Positions 54,530 to 63,748 of a stretch of 64,000 bases of DNA are shown in pieces. Each line of letters begins with the position of its first letter. The first letter of the stretch is position 1. A model generated the notes under the pieces. The model did not search any database, was not told where the DNA came from, and saw only the letters and a program-made list of their open reading frames with translations. The DNA is from Caballeronia sp. GAFFF1. Its GTDB lineage: Bacteria; Pseudomonadota; Gammaproteobacteria; Burkholderiales; Burkholderiaceae. The translations under genes were made by a program, and so were the position numbers. The stretch spans positions 62,001 to 126,000 of the forward strand of contig NZ_JALQEM010000041.1 of the NCBI RefSeq assembly GCF_023630705.1, written 5' to 3'.

Positions 54530-55810
54530 ATGCACAAGACTCGCATTGCGACTTATGAGAACGGCCTGCTGGCCATGCTGTTTCTGGCATTCGGCTTCGT
54601 TTTTTTTGACCGGCTGGCGCTCTCTTTCCTGTTCCCTTTTATCGCGCGGGATCTAGGACTTACACACGGGCAGTTGGGATTGCTTTCGTCGGTCGTCGCG
54701 TTGATGTGGGCGATCTCGGGCGCATCCGTCGGTGCGTATTCGGATCGCACTGGCCGGAGAAAGCCGGTTCTCATACTGACCGTCGTGCTCTTTTCCTTGC
54801 TGTCCGCGCTGTCCGGGGCGGTTGGCGGCTTCATGACCTTGCTGCTGTTCCGCGCAATGATGGGCTTCGCGGAGGGGCCGGTCTGTCCCATCGCGCAGTC
54901 GCTGATGGTTGAAGCGTCGACGCCTTCGCGCCGGGGCCTGAACATGGGGCTCGTGCAGGGCTCGTCAGCGGGCTTGCTCGGCGCGGTTGTAGGCCCTCCG
55001 GTCATCGTTGGAATCGCGCTCCACTACGGTTGGCGCGATGCCTTCTACGTGTCGTGTATTCCCGGACTCGTGCTGGCGCTCGCGCTTGGCCGCTTCGTGC
55101 GCCCCGATACAGGCAGTCGCGCTGCGCGGGATGGAAGCGCGACGCATAGCGCCACTGCTCTTTCGGTCGTCCTGGGTCAGCGCAATATCTTGCTATGCGT
55201 GCTGATAAGCTGTATGTTCCTCAGTTGGTTCGTCATCCTTATTTCATTCGCGCCGACGTTTCTGATCGAGGTGAAGCACTTCTCGCTCGCGACGATGAGC
55301 GGCGTGATGTCTGCGCTCGGGATTGGCTGGGTTATTTGGGGATTCGCCGTTCCGGCGCTGTCTGACCGGATCGGCCGACGCCGGGCGATGATCATTTTCA
55401 GCTTTGTATCTGCACTGTGCCCGGTCGCTTTTCTGTTGTGCTCCAACGCCGTCATCCTGTCGGTCGCAGTGGTGCTGACCTACGCGGGCCTCGGCTGCTT
55501 CTCGCTCTTCATGGCGACCATTCCGGCAGAGACGGTGCCACCGCACTACGTTGCAACGGCGCTCGGCACTATCATGGGCGTCGGCGAACTGGTGGGCGGT
55601 TTCGTTGCGCCCACGGTGGCCGGGTTTGCGGCCGACCGGTTCGGTTTATCGGTCGTAATGACGATATCGACTGCGGGCGCGGTCACTGCGGGACTTCTTT
55701 CCCTGTGGTTGCGAGAGACAGCGCCGCTGGTTGCGCGAAAGGTAGATTGCCCGGTGGACGGTGTGCTGGCGTCGACGCCGGAGGAACTCCCGGCGCAGCT
55801 AGGCAACTAG
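54530..55810 (+). CDS. MFS transporter next to the dioxygenase-like gene
   Basis: The 426-residue inner-membrane protein starts at ATG 54530 after GGAGGAGAC, a strong site. It has 12 helices, helix 1 FFDRLALSFLFPFIARDLGL, motif A GAYSDRTGRRKPVL and helix 4 LFRAMMGFAEGPVCPIAQSL, like organic-anion importers of the ACS group. It probably takes up the aromatic ketone or acid used by the preceding enzyme (inference). Confidence 0.9.
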   Translation: MHKTRIATYENGLLAMLFLAFGFVFFDRLALSFLFPFIARDLGLTHGQLGLLSSVVALMWAISGASVGAYSDRTGRRKPVLILTVVLFSLLSALSGAVGGFMTLLLFRAMMGFAEGPVCPIAQSLMVEASTPSRRGLNMGLVQGSSAGLLGAVVGPPVIVGIALHYGWRDAFYVSCIPGLVLALALGRFVRPDTGSRAARDGSATHSATALSVVLGQRNILLCVLISCMFLSWFVILISFAPTFLIEVKHFSLATMSGVMSALGIGWVIWGFAVPALSDRIGRRRAMIIFSFVSALCPVAFLLCSNAVILSVAVVLTYAGLGCFSLFMATIPAETVPPHYVATALGTIMGVGELVGGFVAPTVAGFAADRFGLSVVMTISTAGAVTAGLLSLWLRETAPLVARKVDCPVDGVLASTPEELPAQLGN

Positions 55811-55839
55811 GCATCACACGCAACGCACGAGCGGTGGTG

Positions 55840-56802
55840 TTAGGTCGCCACCGCACCGTCGCGGACCTGGCTCGGGGTTAGATGGTAGCGGGCGCGGAAT
55901 ACGCGCGTGAAGTGCGCGTGGCTGCCAAATCCGTAGCGGAACGCAATGTCGCCAATTCCTCCGCGTGCGGCGCCGGCCAGCACATCTTCGAGCGCCCGCT
56001 CCAGACGACGCGCCTGGATGTGCTGCGCGACAGACTCGCCTGTTTCCCCGAACACGCGTTCGAGATGCCGCGTCGACACGCCGACATGCTCGCTCACCTG
56101 ATCGCGATTGAGTGCTTCGTTGCAGAGATTGGCGTCGATATAGGCCTTCGCCAACATCAACAGTTGCGCCGCGCGTGACGATGTGGCTTTTGTCGGCGGG
56201 TCGAGCAGCCATTCCAGCGCGCTCAGTATGCCGCCTTCGGAGCGATTGTCCACGGCATGCGTGGCAAGCGGTCCGGCCAGCGCATAACCAGCCAGATGTC
56301 GGGCAGCGGTATCGCCAGCGGCGCTGCGCGTCTCCCGATGAAGCAGCCGCGCTTGGTCTGGCCGCGCGAAGCGGCTGGCGAACAATGCAGTTGGAATATC
56401 GAAGATAAGCAGCTGTTTGCGAGCCGGAAACGCATGCAAGTACGGGTGCGACGTGTCGTGAATCAACATGTCTCTTGCCTGCAGGGCAGTTGCGCTGCCG
56501 CCACGGTAATGAAACGAGGAGCCCGACAACAACAGATTGACGAATACAGAAGCACGCGCGTCACATCGGATGTGCGAATGGGAGCGCTCGATCACGTGTT
56601 CGTCCGCTTCGATCAGGTGGACGCCGATTGCGCCGCACTGGTAGCCGCTGTAACGTGCGTCGAGACCTATGTCGGGCGCCGAGATGCAAGCGTGCTTGCC
56701 CATGCGCTCAGATGCCAGAGTATTCCAATAGGTGAGCCGCCGACAGGGATCGCCCGCTTGTCGTGCGCTGAACTTCACATGCATCGAATTTTCGGATTTC
56801 AT
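55840..56802 (-). CDS. AraC-family transcriptional regulator
   Basis: The 320-residue protein is placed at ATG 56802; a GTG at 56814 would add four residues. The N-terminal half is a ligand-binding domain of the AraC_binding_2 type (SHSHIRCDARASVFVNLLLS). The C-terminal helix-turn-helix pair includes EHVGVSTRHLERVFGETGES and DIAFRYGFGSHAHFTRVFRA. It converges on the dioxygenase-MFS pair (29 bp apart at the 3' ends) and is its likely activator. Relatives control aromatic degradation genes. Confidence 0.9.
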   Translation of the reverse strand: MKSENSMHVKFSARQAGDPCRRLTYWNTLASERMGKHACISAPDIGLDARYSGYQCGAIGVHLIEADEHVIERSHSHIRCDARASVFVNLLLSGSSFHYRGGSATALQARDMLIHDTSHPYLHAFPARKQLLIFDIPTALFASRFARPDQARLLHRETRSAAGDTAARHLAGYALAGPLATHAVDNRSEGGILSALEWLLDPPTKATSSRAAQLLMLAKAYIDANLCNEALNRDQVSEHVGVSTRHLERVFGETGESVAQHIQARRLERALEDVLAGAARGGIGDIAFRYGFGSHAHFTRVFRARYHLTPSQVRDGAVAT

Positions 56803-57789
56803 CTGTCGTCGCACTTCCTGCTGAAGACGCGCCAGCCGCGCCTACCGAAAAACGGGGCTTCTTCGTCGTGTCCTCGACGAGTCTAGCGGCTGGGGCGCAG
56901 GAAACCATTGGGAACTGCCCGAGGAGATGAATAAGGGCGGAATACAATGCACCAATCACGCCGTCGTTGTATCCGGCCGCCCGGGGCCGTCCACTTCTCG
57001 ATTGCGTCGCGTGACAATCGCATTCTCGCGCAACAGTCCTACGAACCGTCGTCCTGGTTCGCGACTTGACGCACGGGCGGAAAGCACTTGAGCGCCGCTC
57101 GCGTGGCCGCCATGACGACGACTCGGAATCGGCAAGCTGTCGTCGCGGCAACGCCTTTGGAAGCGATGCCGCTACGTTGGTTCTAGTTTTTTGTCTTTGC
57201 TGACGACACCAGTCTGCGCGAAGGCGGAAGCAACGGGCAATGACCTTTGTGCGACGGTGGTTTGTGCCGTCGCGGACTCGCCTCGCGGTCAGGCCAACGG
57301 CAGAGAGATTGTCGTTTCAAGCTGCAGCACCTGCATTTGGAGCGGAGAAGCTGTGGAAGGCACCCTAACTCAAAAGCGCTCGCACGCGGATGAACCGGAT
57401 CGACCGGATCGAACGCACCTAGGCATTTTGCGTCGCCAGGCTTTGGTCCCGGCTGTAACTTAACGCGCCGACGCTTCACAAAGGATTCTGACTTCGTCGT
57501 CGGCAGCGGCGGCACGCTCGTGCGATTGCGAAATCCTCGCGAGTCACATCTAATTTAGTTATTGCCTCTCCTTATCGCGTCCTGAACGACGATCTGTCGA
57601 ACGGCTTGAGAGATGGACACGCAGCGATGCCGCGCAAGGAGCCTGGCCGCATTGGCGGCCGCGTAGCTCTGAGTAAAGCGTGCATCGCAAACCTGGCGAT
57701 CTGGTTAACCCCGTCTTCCAGTTGCACCGACCACTTTCTAAAGTTCAAGCGCAAATAGAGCGCGGCGGCAACCCGTACAGGAGACGCAG
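56803..57789. other. Nearly 1 kb without a recognisable gene
   Basis: Open frames of 60-150 codons overlap but lack domains and ribosome sites. The part around 57540-57575 is AT-rich, as at a promoter. No RNA gene, insertion-sequence end or repeat was recognised. Confidence 0.4.
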
Positions 57790-58344
57790 ATGGGCACCCA
57801 TGTCAAGGCAACGATAAACACCTCTGACCATTCGCAAGTCGGAACGAAAACGTCCCGCCGTCGATTCCATGCCATCGTTCGCGCAGGCGTGGCGGGCGGG
57901 CTGGCAGGCGGGATCGTTATTTGGACATACGAGGCGTTGGTCTGGGTTGGCGTCCAGCACCTAATGCCGCTTGCGGGCATTCCGCGCAATGCCACCGGAT
58001 TGGTTTTTGGGAAGTCTTTTCAAGAGTCCATTGGTATCTGGGCCTATGTCATCGGTACGGGGATTCACTTTGTCTTCGCCATTGCCTGGGGCGTTCTGTT
58101 CGCGCTGATCTGGCCGTACTTCAGACGACGCGGCTACGAGGCTACTTTCGTTGCACTGTTCTACGCGATTCTCGCGTGGATAGTGATGCATGTCGCGATC
58201 GCGATTGCCTCGGACAATCACCCTAACTACCTCGACCCCGGTGTCATCATTGGCGGTTTCATGTCCCATTTCTGTTTTACGTTACCTCTTGCGCTCATCG
58301 TAAAGCGAATGCTTTCTTCGAATACTGCAGAGACGGGCGCCTAA
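57790..58344 (+). CDS. Integral membrane protein, four helices, unknown function
   Basis: The 184-residue protein starts at ATG 57790. After a basic N terminus (KTSRRRFHA), helices lie at about 32-52 (AGVAGGLAGGIVIWTYEALV), 80-106 (WAYVIGTGIHFVFAIAWGVL), 117-137 (FVALFYAILAWIVMHVAIAI) and 150-172. I do not recognise the family with confidence. The next gene starts 2 bp after its stop, so the two form a pair. Confidence 0.75.
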   Translation: MGTHVKATINTSDHSQVGTKTSRRRFHAIVRAGVAGGLAGGIVIWTYEALVWVGVQHLMPLAGIPRNATGLVFGKSFQESIGIWAYVIGTGIHFVFAIAWGVLFALIWPYFRRRGYEATFVALFYAILAWIVMHVAIAIASDNHPNYLDPGVIIGGFMSHFCFTLPLALIVKRMLSSNTAETGA

Positions 58345-58346
58345 AG

Positions 58347-58868
58347 ATGAGTCGCGAATCGGGCTTGGCAACCGTTTGGGTGAGTCTGCCGAAACGCTCG
58401 CTCGCCGCGAGCCTGATTCCCGAGGCTGGACGTTATGCGCACGCCATGTCGATTCCGATGTCGCCAGCGGTCGCCGTCGAATTGGCGCTTTCGTATCATC
58501 TGATCCTGGAAGCCCTTCGCACGGGATTTGGTAACAGTGATCACCTCGCGCGCATGCTGCAGTTGACTCTCAAAACCATGCTGGTAGGCGCATCCACCGG
58601 AATGACGCTCGAGCCGACAATCTTCCGGGAGGCCCAAGAGGGGATTGAACGATGCCGGCGATCCCGCCGGGACGCAGGTAGCTGGCACTTGGACCATGCT
58701 ACGTATAAATGCTTGTGCGAGGTCGTCGCCATGTTCGAGCGCCAGCTTGCTCAAGCGCCGTTTTACGAGTTCATGCTTGCAGACGAACAATTGCAGACGC
58801 TCGCCGCTCGGTGGGTTGTCGAGCCAGCGAAGCACCGGCCATGCGAGCGAGCTTATCCTTTATTGTAA
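58347..58868 (+). CDS. Hypothetical helical protein
   Basis: The 173-residue soluble protein starts at ATG 58347, 2 bp after the membrane protein gene. It is mostly helical: HLILEALRTGFGNSDHLARM, LKTMLVGASTGMTLEP, then a conserved-looking SWHLDHATYKCLCEVVAMFE. I recall Burkholderiaceae proteins of this pattern, sometimes labelled Fis-family without good reason; no DNA-binding motif is visible. Function unknown. Confidence 0.75.
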   Translation: MSRESGLATVWVSLPKRSLAASLIPEAGRYAHAMSIPMSPAVAVELALSYHLILEALRTGFGNSDHLARMLQLTLKTMLVGASTGMTLEPTIFREAQEGIERCRRSRRDAGSWHLDHATYKCLCEVVAMFERQLAQAPFYEFMLADEQLQTLAARWVVEPAKHRPCERAYPLL

Positions 58869-58960
58869 GCGGCCGTAACACTGAAAGCGGCATCGGTAAC
58901 AAAAGGGACAAGCGGGCGGCGCTCTCGGGCGCGCGCCCCATAACGAAGAGGGAGTCGAGC

Positions 58961-59336
58961 ATGACGAAGCGAGCAGCGTATGCAACGCGCGGGATGGGCG
59001 GCATCGGCATCGCGTGTGCCAACGGCTCCACAAGGACGGCTTCACGGTCGTCGCGGGCTGCGGGCCGAACTCTCCGCGACGGCTCAAACGGATCGAAGAC
59101 CAGAAGGCGCTCGGCTTCGACTTCATTGCCTCCGAGGGCAACGTCGGCGACTGGGAATCAACGAAAAACGCGTTCGAGATAGTCAAGGCCGAAGCCGGCG
59201 AAGTCGACGTGCTTGTCAATAACGCGGGCATTACGCGCGATGTCGTGTTTCCAAAACGACGCACGAGGACTGGACGGCGGTCAACGACACGAACCTGACG
59301 AGCCTCTTCAACGTCACGAAGCAGGTGATCGACGGC
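58961..59336 (+). pseudogene. phbB: Broken phbB (acetoacetyl-CoA reductase), N-terminal half
   Basis: ATG 58961 follows GAGGGAGTCGAGC. The frame begins MTKRAAYATRGMGGIGIA, then a shift near 59014 leads to RLHKDGFTVVAGCGPNSPRR, KALGFDFIASEGNVGDWEST and VDVLVNNAGITRDVVF. A second shift near 59255 leads to THEDWTAVNDTNLTSLFNVT and KQVIDG. This is PhbB, the NADPH acetoacetyl-CoA reductase of polyhydroxybutyrate synthesis, up to the residues before its catalytic Ser. There the sequence runs straight into a HlyD-type protein. The catalytic half is absent. Confidence 0.9.
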
Positions 59337-60229
59337 GTCGCGGCCGAAGTCTCGAGCCGCGTGACGCGCGTGCTGGTCCGTGACAACCAGGAGGTCAACG
59401 CGGGCGACGTCCTGTTCGAGATCGACAGCGAGCAATATCGCATCGCCGCCGACCGGGCGCGCTCGGATCTCGAAACCATGCGCCGCCAGATCGGCGCGGG
59501 CACGGCGGGAATCGATTCGGCGCGCGCATCGTTGCGTGCGGCGATCGCGAACAAGGTCAAGGCGCGGCAGGACAGCAAGCGGCTCGAAAGGCTCTATCGC
59601 GAGGACGCGAGGGCACGATCCCGCTGCGGCGGCTGGAAGTCGCGTGTGCCACCTACGAGCAGGCGCAAAGTCAGGTCGCGGCGGCGGGTGCCGAAGTCGA
59701 GCGCGCACGGAAGCAGCAAGGCGGCGTCGAAGCGGAGAATGCGCAGTTGCGCAGCGCCGCGGCCGCGGTCGAGAAGGCGGAGCTCGATTTGACCAACACG
59801 CGCATCACGGCGCGCACGGGCGGCGTCATCACTGATCTCGGCACTGAAGTGGGCCAGTTCGCGGCGGCGGGCAAGCCCGTCATGACGCTGATCGCGATCC
59901 GCGACGTCTGGATCAGCGCGGACATGACCAAAAACAATCTGGGCCATCTGAGACCAGGCGCCCGCGTCGCCATTGCGCTGGATGCGCTTCCCGGTGATGT
60001 CTTCGAAGGACGAGTGCGCAGCATCGGCTATGGCGTGAGCGTCGGACAGGAGGCGCCGCCCGGCAGGCTGCCGACGGTGCAGAACAGCCGCGACTGGCTG
60101 CGGCCCGCACAACGCTTCTCGGCGATTGTCGAGTTCGATCCGGGCGAGCGCGCGATGACGCGTCCCGAGCGAATCCATCCAGTTATATACGTCGGAGACA
60201 ACGTTTCATGCTCAAAGCTGCGATTTTAG
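59337..60229 (+). pseudogene. HlyD/EmrA-type membrane fusion protein, broken
   Basis: Continuing in frame from the phbB piece: VSSRVTRVLVRDNQEVNAGD, LFEIDSEQYRIAADRARSDL, the lipoyl half and hairpin of an EmrA-like fusion protein. Near 59608 the frame shifts and continues TIPLRRLEVACATYEQAQSQ, then LDLTNTRITARTGGVITDLG and the beta-barrel DVWISADMTKNNLGHLRPGA. The N-terminal membrane anchor and the usual C-terminal strand are missing. It would have linked an inner-membrane exporter to an outer-membrane channel. It overlaps the start of the HAD gene by 22 bp. Confidence 0.88.
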
Positions 60230-60898
60230 ATGTCGATGGAACACTGGTCGACTCGGTCGATCTCCATGCGCGCGCCTGGCAGGAGCTTTTGCGCACTTTG
60301 GCCATCAGGTGACATTCGAGCAGGCCCGCAGTCAGATCGGCAAGGGAGGCGACAAGCTCATTCCGGTGTTTCTCTCGGACGCCGAGCAGCAGGATTATGG
60401 CGAAGCGCTCGAAAATGGCGCGCCGATCACTTCCGGTCGCACTATCTGCCGATGGTTCGGCCGTTCTCATGCGTGCCTGACCTGATCGCGCGGGTCCGTA
60501 GAGCGGGACTGAAGGTAGCCGTGGCGTCATCGGCCAAGAAGCGGAAGCTCGACGTGAATCTCGATCTCGCACGCATCACCGACCTTCTCGATGCGTCTAC
60601 ATCATCCGACGACGGCGAGGCCTCGAAACCCGCGCCCGATCTTTTCGAAGCCGTGCTGGAGAAGCTCCGCGTCGAGGGTTGGGAGGCCGTTGCAATTGGC
60701 GACAGTCCATACGATGCGCAGGCTGCGCGCGCGGCGGGCATGAGTTGCATCGGCTTCCTGTCGGGCGAGTTCACCGAGTCCAGTCTGCGCGAAGCGGGCT
60801 GCAGCGTCATTTATCCCGGCCCGGGCGCGATGCTTGCCTGTTTCGATCTAGCCGGTCCTTCGACAGCCGGCGAGTCGGTGCATAACGCCGCTGGCTAG
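60208..60898 (+). pseudogene. HAD-superfamily phosphatase, two frameshifts
   Basis: ATG 60208 follows CGGAGACA. It reads MLKAAILDVDGTLVDSVDLH with the nucleophile Asp and Asp+2 of the HAD family. A shift near 60298 gives FGHQVTFEQARSQIGKGGDK, and another near 60425 gives DHFRSHYLPMVRPFSC, VAVASSAKKRKLDVNLDLAR (motif II) and VAIGDSPYDAQAARAAGMSC (motif IV). Restored, it is a complete phosphoglycolate-phosphatase-like protein of about 229 residues. As sequenced it cannot be made. Confidence 0.9.
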
Positions 60899-60959
60899 GC
60901 GTCTTCACGGGTAGAGGCGGGCAGCATTGTGCAGTTCTAGATGCCCGGCGGCTCCTCAA

Positions 60960-62441
60960 TCAATATTCCGCGTTCGTATCAATCGGATAGACAGGCCGCT
61001 TCAGGTTATCGAACGGAAACAACCCGTAGTCCGAACTCGTCACGCCGCGGCTATCGCATTCGACGAGTCCGCCCGCAATCGGGACGAATACCGGCCTGCA
61101 ATACATGCGCGATTTCAAAATCAAGAAGCGGGCGCCGCGTGGATCGATACCGACGCTTTCGAACACGCCCAGATCCCACGGCTCGTGCGTGCGCTCGGTG
61201 ACGAGGATGCGTGCCGCCCGCGTTTCGATGACGGCCGCGCGCCCCATGTATGCACGCTGTCCCGTGTAGGTCGGGCCGCTGATGATGTACTCGCCGTCGC
61301 TTAACTCACGCACGATGCCGGTCACTTCGAGCGGCGGCTTGCCACGCGACGCGACACTCGCGAGCTTGTTGCCGATGCGAACGGTGACCGTCGCGCCAAC
61401 CCCCGCTTCGAAAAGGTGCGCAACGCTTTCCGGATCACACAACGGTCCGACGACGATGCCTTCTAGTCCCTGCCGCAACGCTTCTTCGAACACATCGGTC
61501 GTATCGCACGTTCCGCCCGACATGCAGTTATCGCCGTGATCGAGCAGAAGCACAGGCCCGTGCGCTTCGCGCGCAAGCGCCGCGCCCTCCGACACGGACT
61601 CTGCAAGCGGCGCGCTGCGATAGACGAAGTCCTCGCGCGCGTCCCATATCTGCCTGGCGATACGATTCGCCACCTCTTGCGCCTTCGCTTGCTCGCCGTT
61701 CGCGACCACCACGACACTCATGCACGGCGCAGCGATATCCGCGAGCGAGAAGCCCGATAACACCGACACGGCCAGCACGCCGTCTTCACGTTCGGCCGCG
61801 CGCGCGCCATCGACGGCGCGCTTCATCGCGCCATCGGCGGTCGCGCTCTTGAGCGTATGCGTGAGCAACGGCGGCTGCGCCCATGCAATAACCGGCTTCG
61901 CCCTGCCATGCACAAGATCGAGCAACAAGCGCGCTGCATGCTCGCCGCTTTCATACATATCGACGTGCGGATAGGTCTTGAAGCTCACGATCACATCTGC
62001 GTTGTCGATCATCTTCTGCGTCACGTTCGCGTGCAGATCGAGCGATACCGCAATCGGCGCATGCGGTAATGCGCGTCGCACGCGTTCGAGCAGATCGCCT
62101 TCGCCGTCCGGCGAATTCTCGGCAACCATCGCGCCATGCAGATCGAGCATGACCGCATCGCACCCCGGAGCCGCCTCGACGATCGACTGACATATCGCGT
62201 CATACGCCTCGGCAGCCACGCGCCCGCTGGGATTCGCGGATGCCGATACCGGCGTGACGATCTGCTCATGTTCACGTTGTGCCGCATCGATGAATGCCGA
62301 CATCGCTGTCCGCATGCCTGCGTTCTCGTTGAAGGCATCCTCGCCATAGCAGGGACCGTCGCGACCGAAGGCCTCGAGCCGCGTCGCGACCGGCGAAAAC
62401 GTGTTGGTCTCGTGATTCATCCGTGCGATGAGAATCTTCAT
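60960..62441 (-). CDS. M81-family (MlrC-like) metallohydrolase
   Basis: The 493-residue protein starts at ATG 62441 after GGAGCGCGC, overlapping the previous stop by 4 bp. The N-terminal IARMNHETNTFSPVATRLEA, middle VMLDLHGAMVAEN and SLDLHANVT, and HGDNCMSGGTCDTTDVFEEA are M81/DUF1485 hallmarks; His and Asp residues there bind zinc. MlrC cleaves microcystin-derived peptides, but most relatives sit beside amidohydrolases and importers and act on unknown small amides. Translational coupling to the N-carbamoylase-type gene implies one pathway. Confidence 0.92.
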   Translation of the reverse strand: MKILIARMNHETNTFSPVATRLEAFGRDGPCYGEDAFNENAGMRTAMSAFIDAAQREHEQIVTPVSASANPSGRVAAEAYDAICQSIVEAAPGCDAVMLDLHGAMVAENSPDGEGDLLERVRRALPHAPIAVSLDLHANVTQKMIDNADVIVSFKTYPHVDMYESGEHAARLLLDLVHGRAKPVIAWAQPPLLTHTLKSATADGAMKRAVDGARAAEREDGVLAVSVLSGFSLADIAAPCMSVVVVANGEQAKAQEVANRIARQIWDAREDFVYRSAPLAESVSEGAALAREAHGPVLLLDHGDNCMSGGTCDTTDVFEEALRQGLEGIVVGPLCDPESVAHLFEAGVGATVTVRIGNKLASVASRGKPPLEVTGIVRELSDGEYIISGPTYTGQRAYMGRAAVIETRAARILVTERTHEPWDLGVFESVGIDPRGARFLILKSRMYCRPVFVPIAGGLVECDSRGVTSSDYGLFPFDNLKRPVYPIDTNAEY

Positions 62442-63700
62442 GCGCGCGCTCCTTCGACAGACGCGTTCGCCGCGCGCAACATCACTTGCAGAAGGACGTT
62501 GCATCCGGCTTCGAGATGATCGGCGCGCGCATCCTCGATTTCGTTATGACTGATGCCGTCCTTGCATGGCACGAAGATCATGGCGGCAGGGGCCACGCGC
62601 GCGAGATACACGGCGTCATGGCCCGCGCCGCTCACGATGTCCATCGACGTCAGACCGAGGGCATCGGCGCTCTCGCGCACCGATGCTACCAACGATGCAT
62701 CGAACGGTTGCGGCGCGAAGTAGACAACCTCGTCTATCGTCACCGGCAGGCTCGCCTGTGAGCATGCGTCACGCAGTGCGCGGTCCATCGCGAGAAGCGT
62801 CGCATCGTCGGCGGCGCGCAGATCGACGGTCAACTTCACGCGGCCCGGAATGACGTTGCGCGAGTTCGGATGCACGTCGACCCAGCCAACGGTGCCGCGC
62901 GCATGTGGTGCATGGTCGAGCGCGATGCGATTGACTGCGCGAATCAGGTCAGCCGCGACGAGCAGCGCATCTCGGCGTAGCTCCATCGGCGTCGGGCCAG
63001 CATGCGCTTCCATGCCGTCGATCGTCACGTCGAACCAGCGTTGACCGAGCGCTCCTTGCACGACGCCGATCACCTTGTCGTTCGCTTCCAGCATCGGACC
63101 CTGTTCGATATGCGCTTCGAAATACGCGCCCACGTCGTGCGCCGCGACGCGCTCGCCCGCGTAGCCGATGGCGGCGAGCGCATCGCGCACGGACACGCCT
63201 GCGCGGTCCACCTGCGCGAGTGCATGCTCGAGCGTGAACGCGCCCGCAAAAACGCCGGAACCCATCATCACAGGGACAAAGCGCGAGCCTTCCTCGTTGG
63301 TCCATACTGCGACTTCGATCGGCGCGGCCGTGCGCACGTTGTTGTGGTTGAGCGTGCGCAGCACTTCCAGCCCTGCCAGCACGCCATAGTTACCGTCGAA
63401 CTTTCCGCCGGTCGGCTGCGTATCGATATGGCTTCCCGTGACGACGGGCGGGAGATCGTCGCGTGTACCCGCACGGCGCGCGAAGATATTGCCGATCGCA
63501 TCGACGCGCACCGTACAGCCGATTTCCTTCGCCCACGCGACGAAGAGATCCCGACCCTGCTTGTCGAGCTCGGTCAATGCGAGCCGGCACACGCCGCCCT
63601 TTTGCGTCGCGCCGATGCGGGCGAGCACCATCAGACTGTCCCAGAGACGCGCACCGTCGACGCGCAAAGCGGCGCGTGCCGGTAAATCGTGAGCTTGCAT
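62438..63700 (-). CDS. Zn-dependent amidohydrolase, N-carbamoyl-amino-acid hydrolase / AllC type
   Basis: The 420-residue M20-related enzyme starts at ATG 63700 after AAGGAACC. It has two-metal ligands in VVTGSHIDTQPTGGKFDGNY, the acidic pair in VAVWTNEEGSRFVPVMMGS, the His in YFEAHIEQGPMLE and a late His in SGAGHDAVYLARVAPAAMIF. A dimerisation lid domain lies at about 215-330. The family hydrolyses N-carbamoyl amino acids, allantoate or ureidoglycine, releasing ammonia and CO2 or urea. The substrate is not resolved. It lies between an M81 gene and a LivF-type ATPase. Confidence 0.92.
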   Translation of the reverse strand: MQAHDLPARAALRVDGARLWDSLMVLARIGATQKGGVCRLALTELDKQGRDLFVAWAKEIGCTVRVDAIGNIFARRAGTRDDLPPVVTGSHIDTQPTGGKFDGNYGVLAGLEVLRTLNHNNVRTAAPIEVAVWTNEEGSRFVPVMMGSGVFAGAFTLEHALAQVDRAGVSVRDALAAIGYAGERVAAHDVGAYFEAHIEQGPMLEANDKVIGVVQGALGQRWFDVTIDGMEAHAGPTPMELRRDALLVAADLIRAVNRIALDHAPHARGTVGWVDVHPNSRNVIPGRVKLTVDLRAADDATLLAMDRALRDACSQASLPVTIDEVVYFAPQPFDASLVASVRESADALGLTSMDIVSGAGHDAVYLARVAPAAMIFVPCKDGISHNEIEDARADHLEAGCNVLLQVMLRAANASVEGARA

Positions 63701-63748
63701 TCGAGGTTCCTTCGCTTGAGTGTTGCGAGTGTGTTTCGAGCGCGACGT

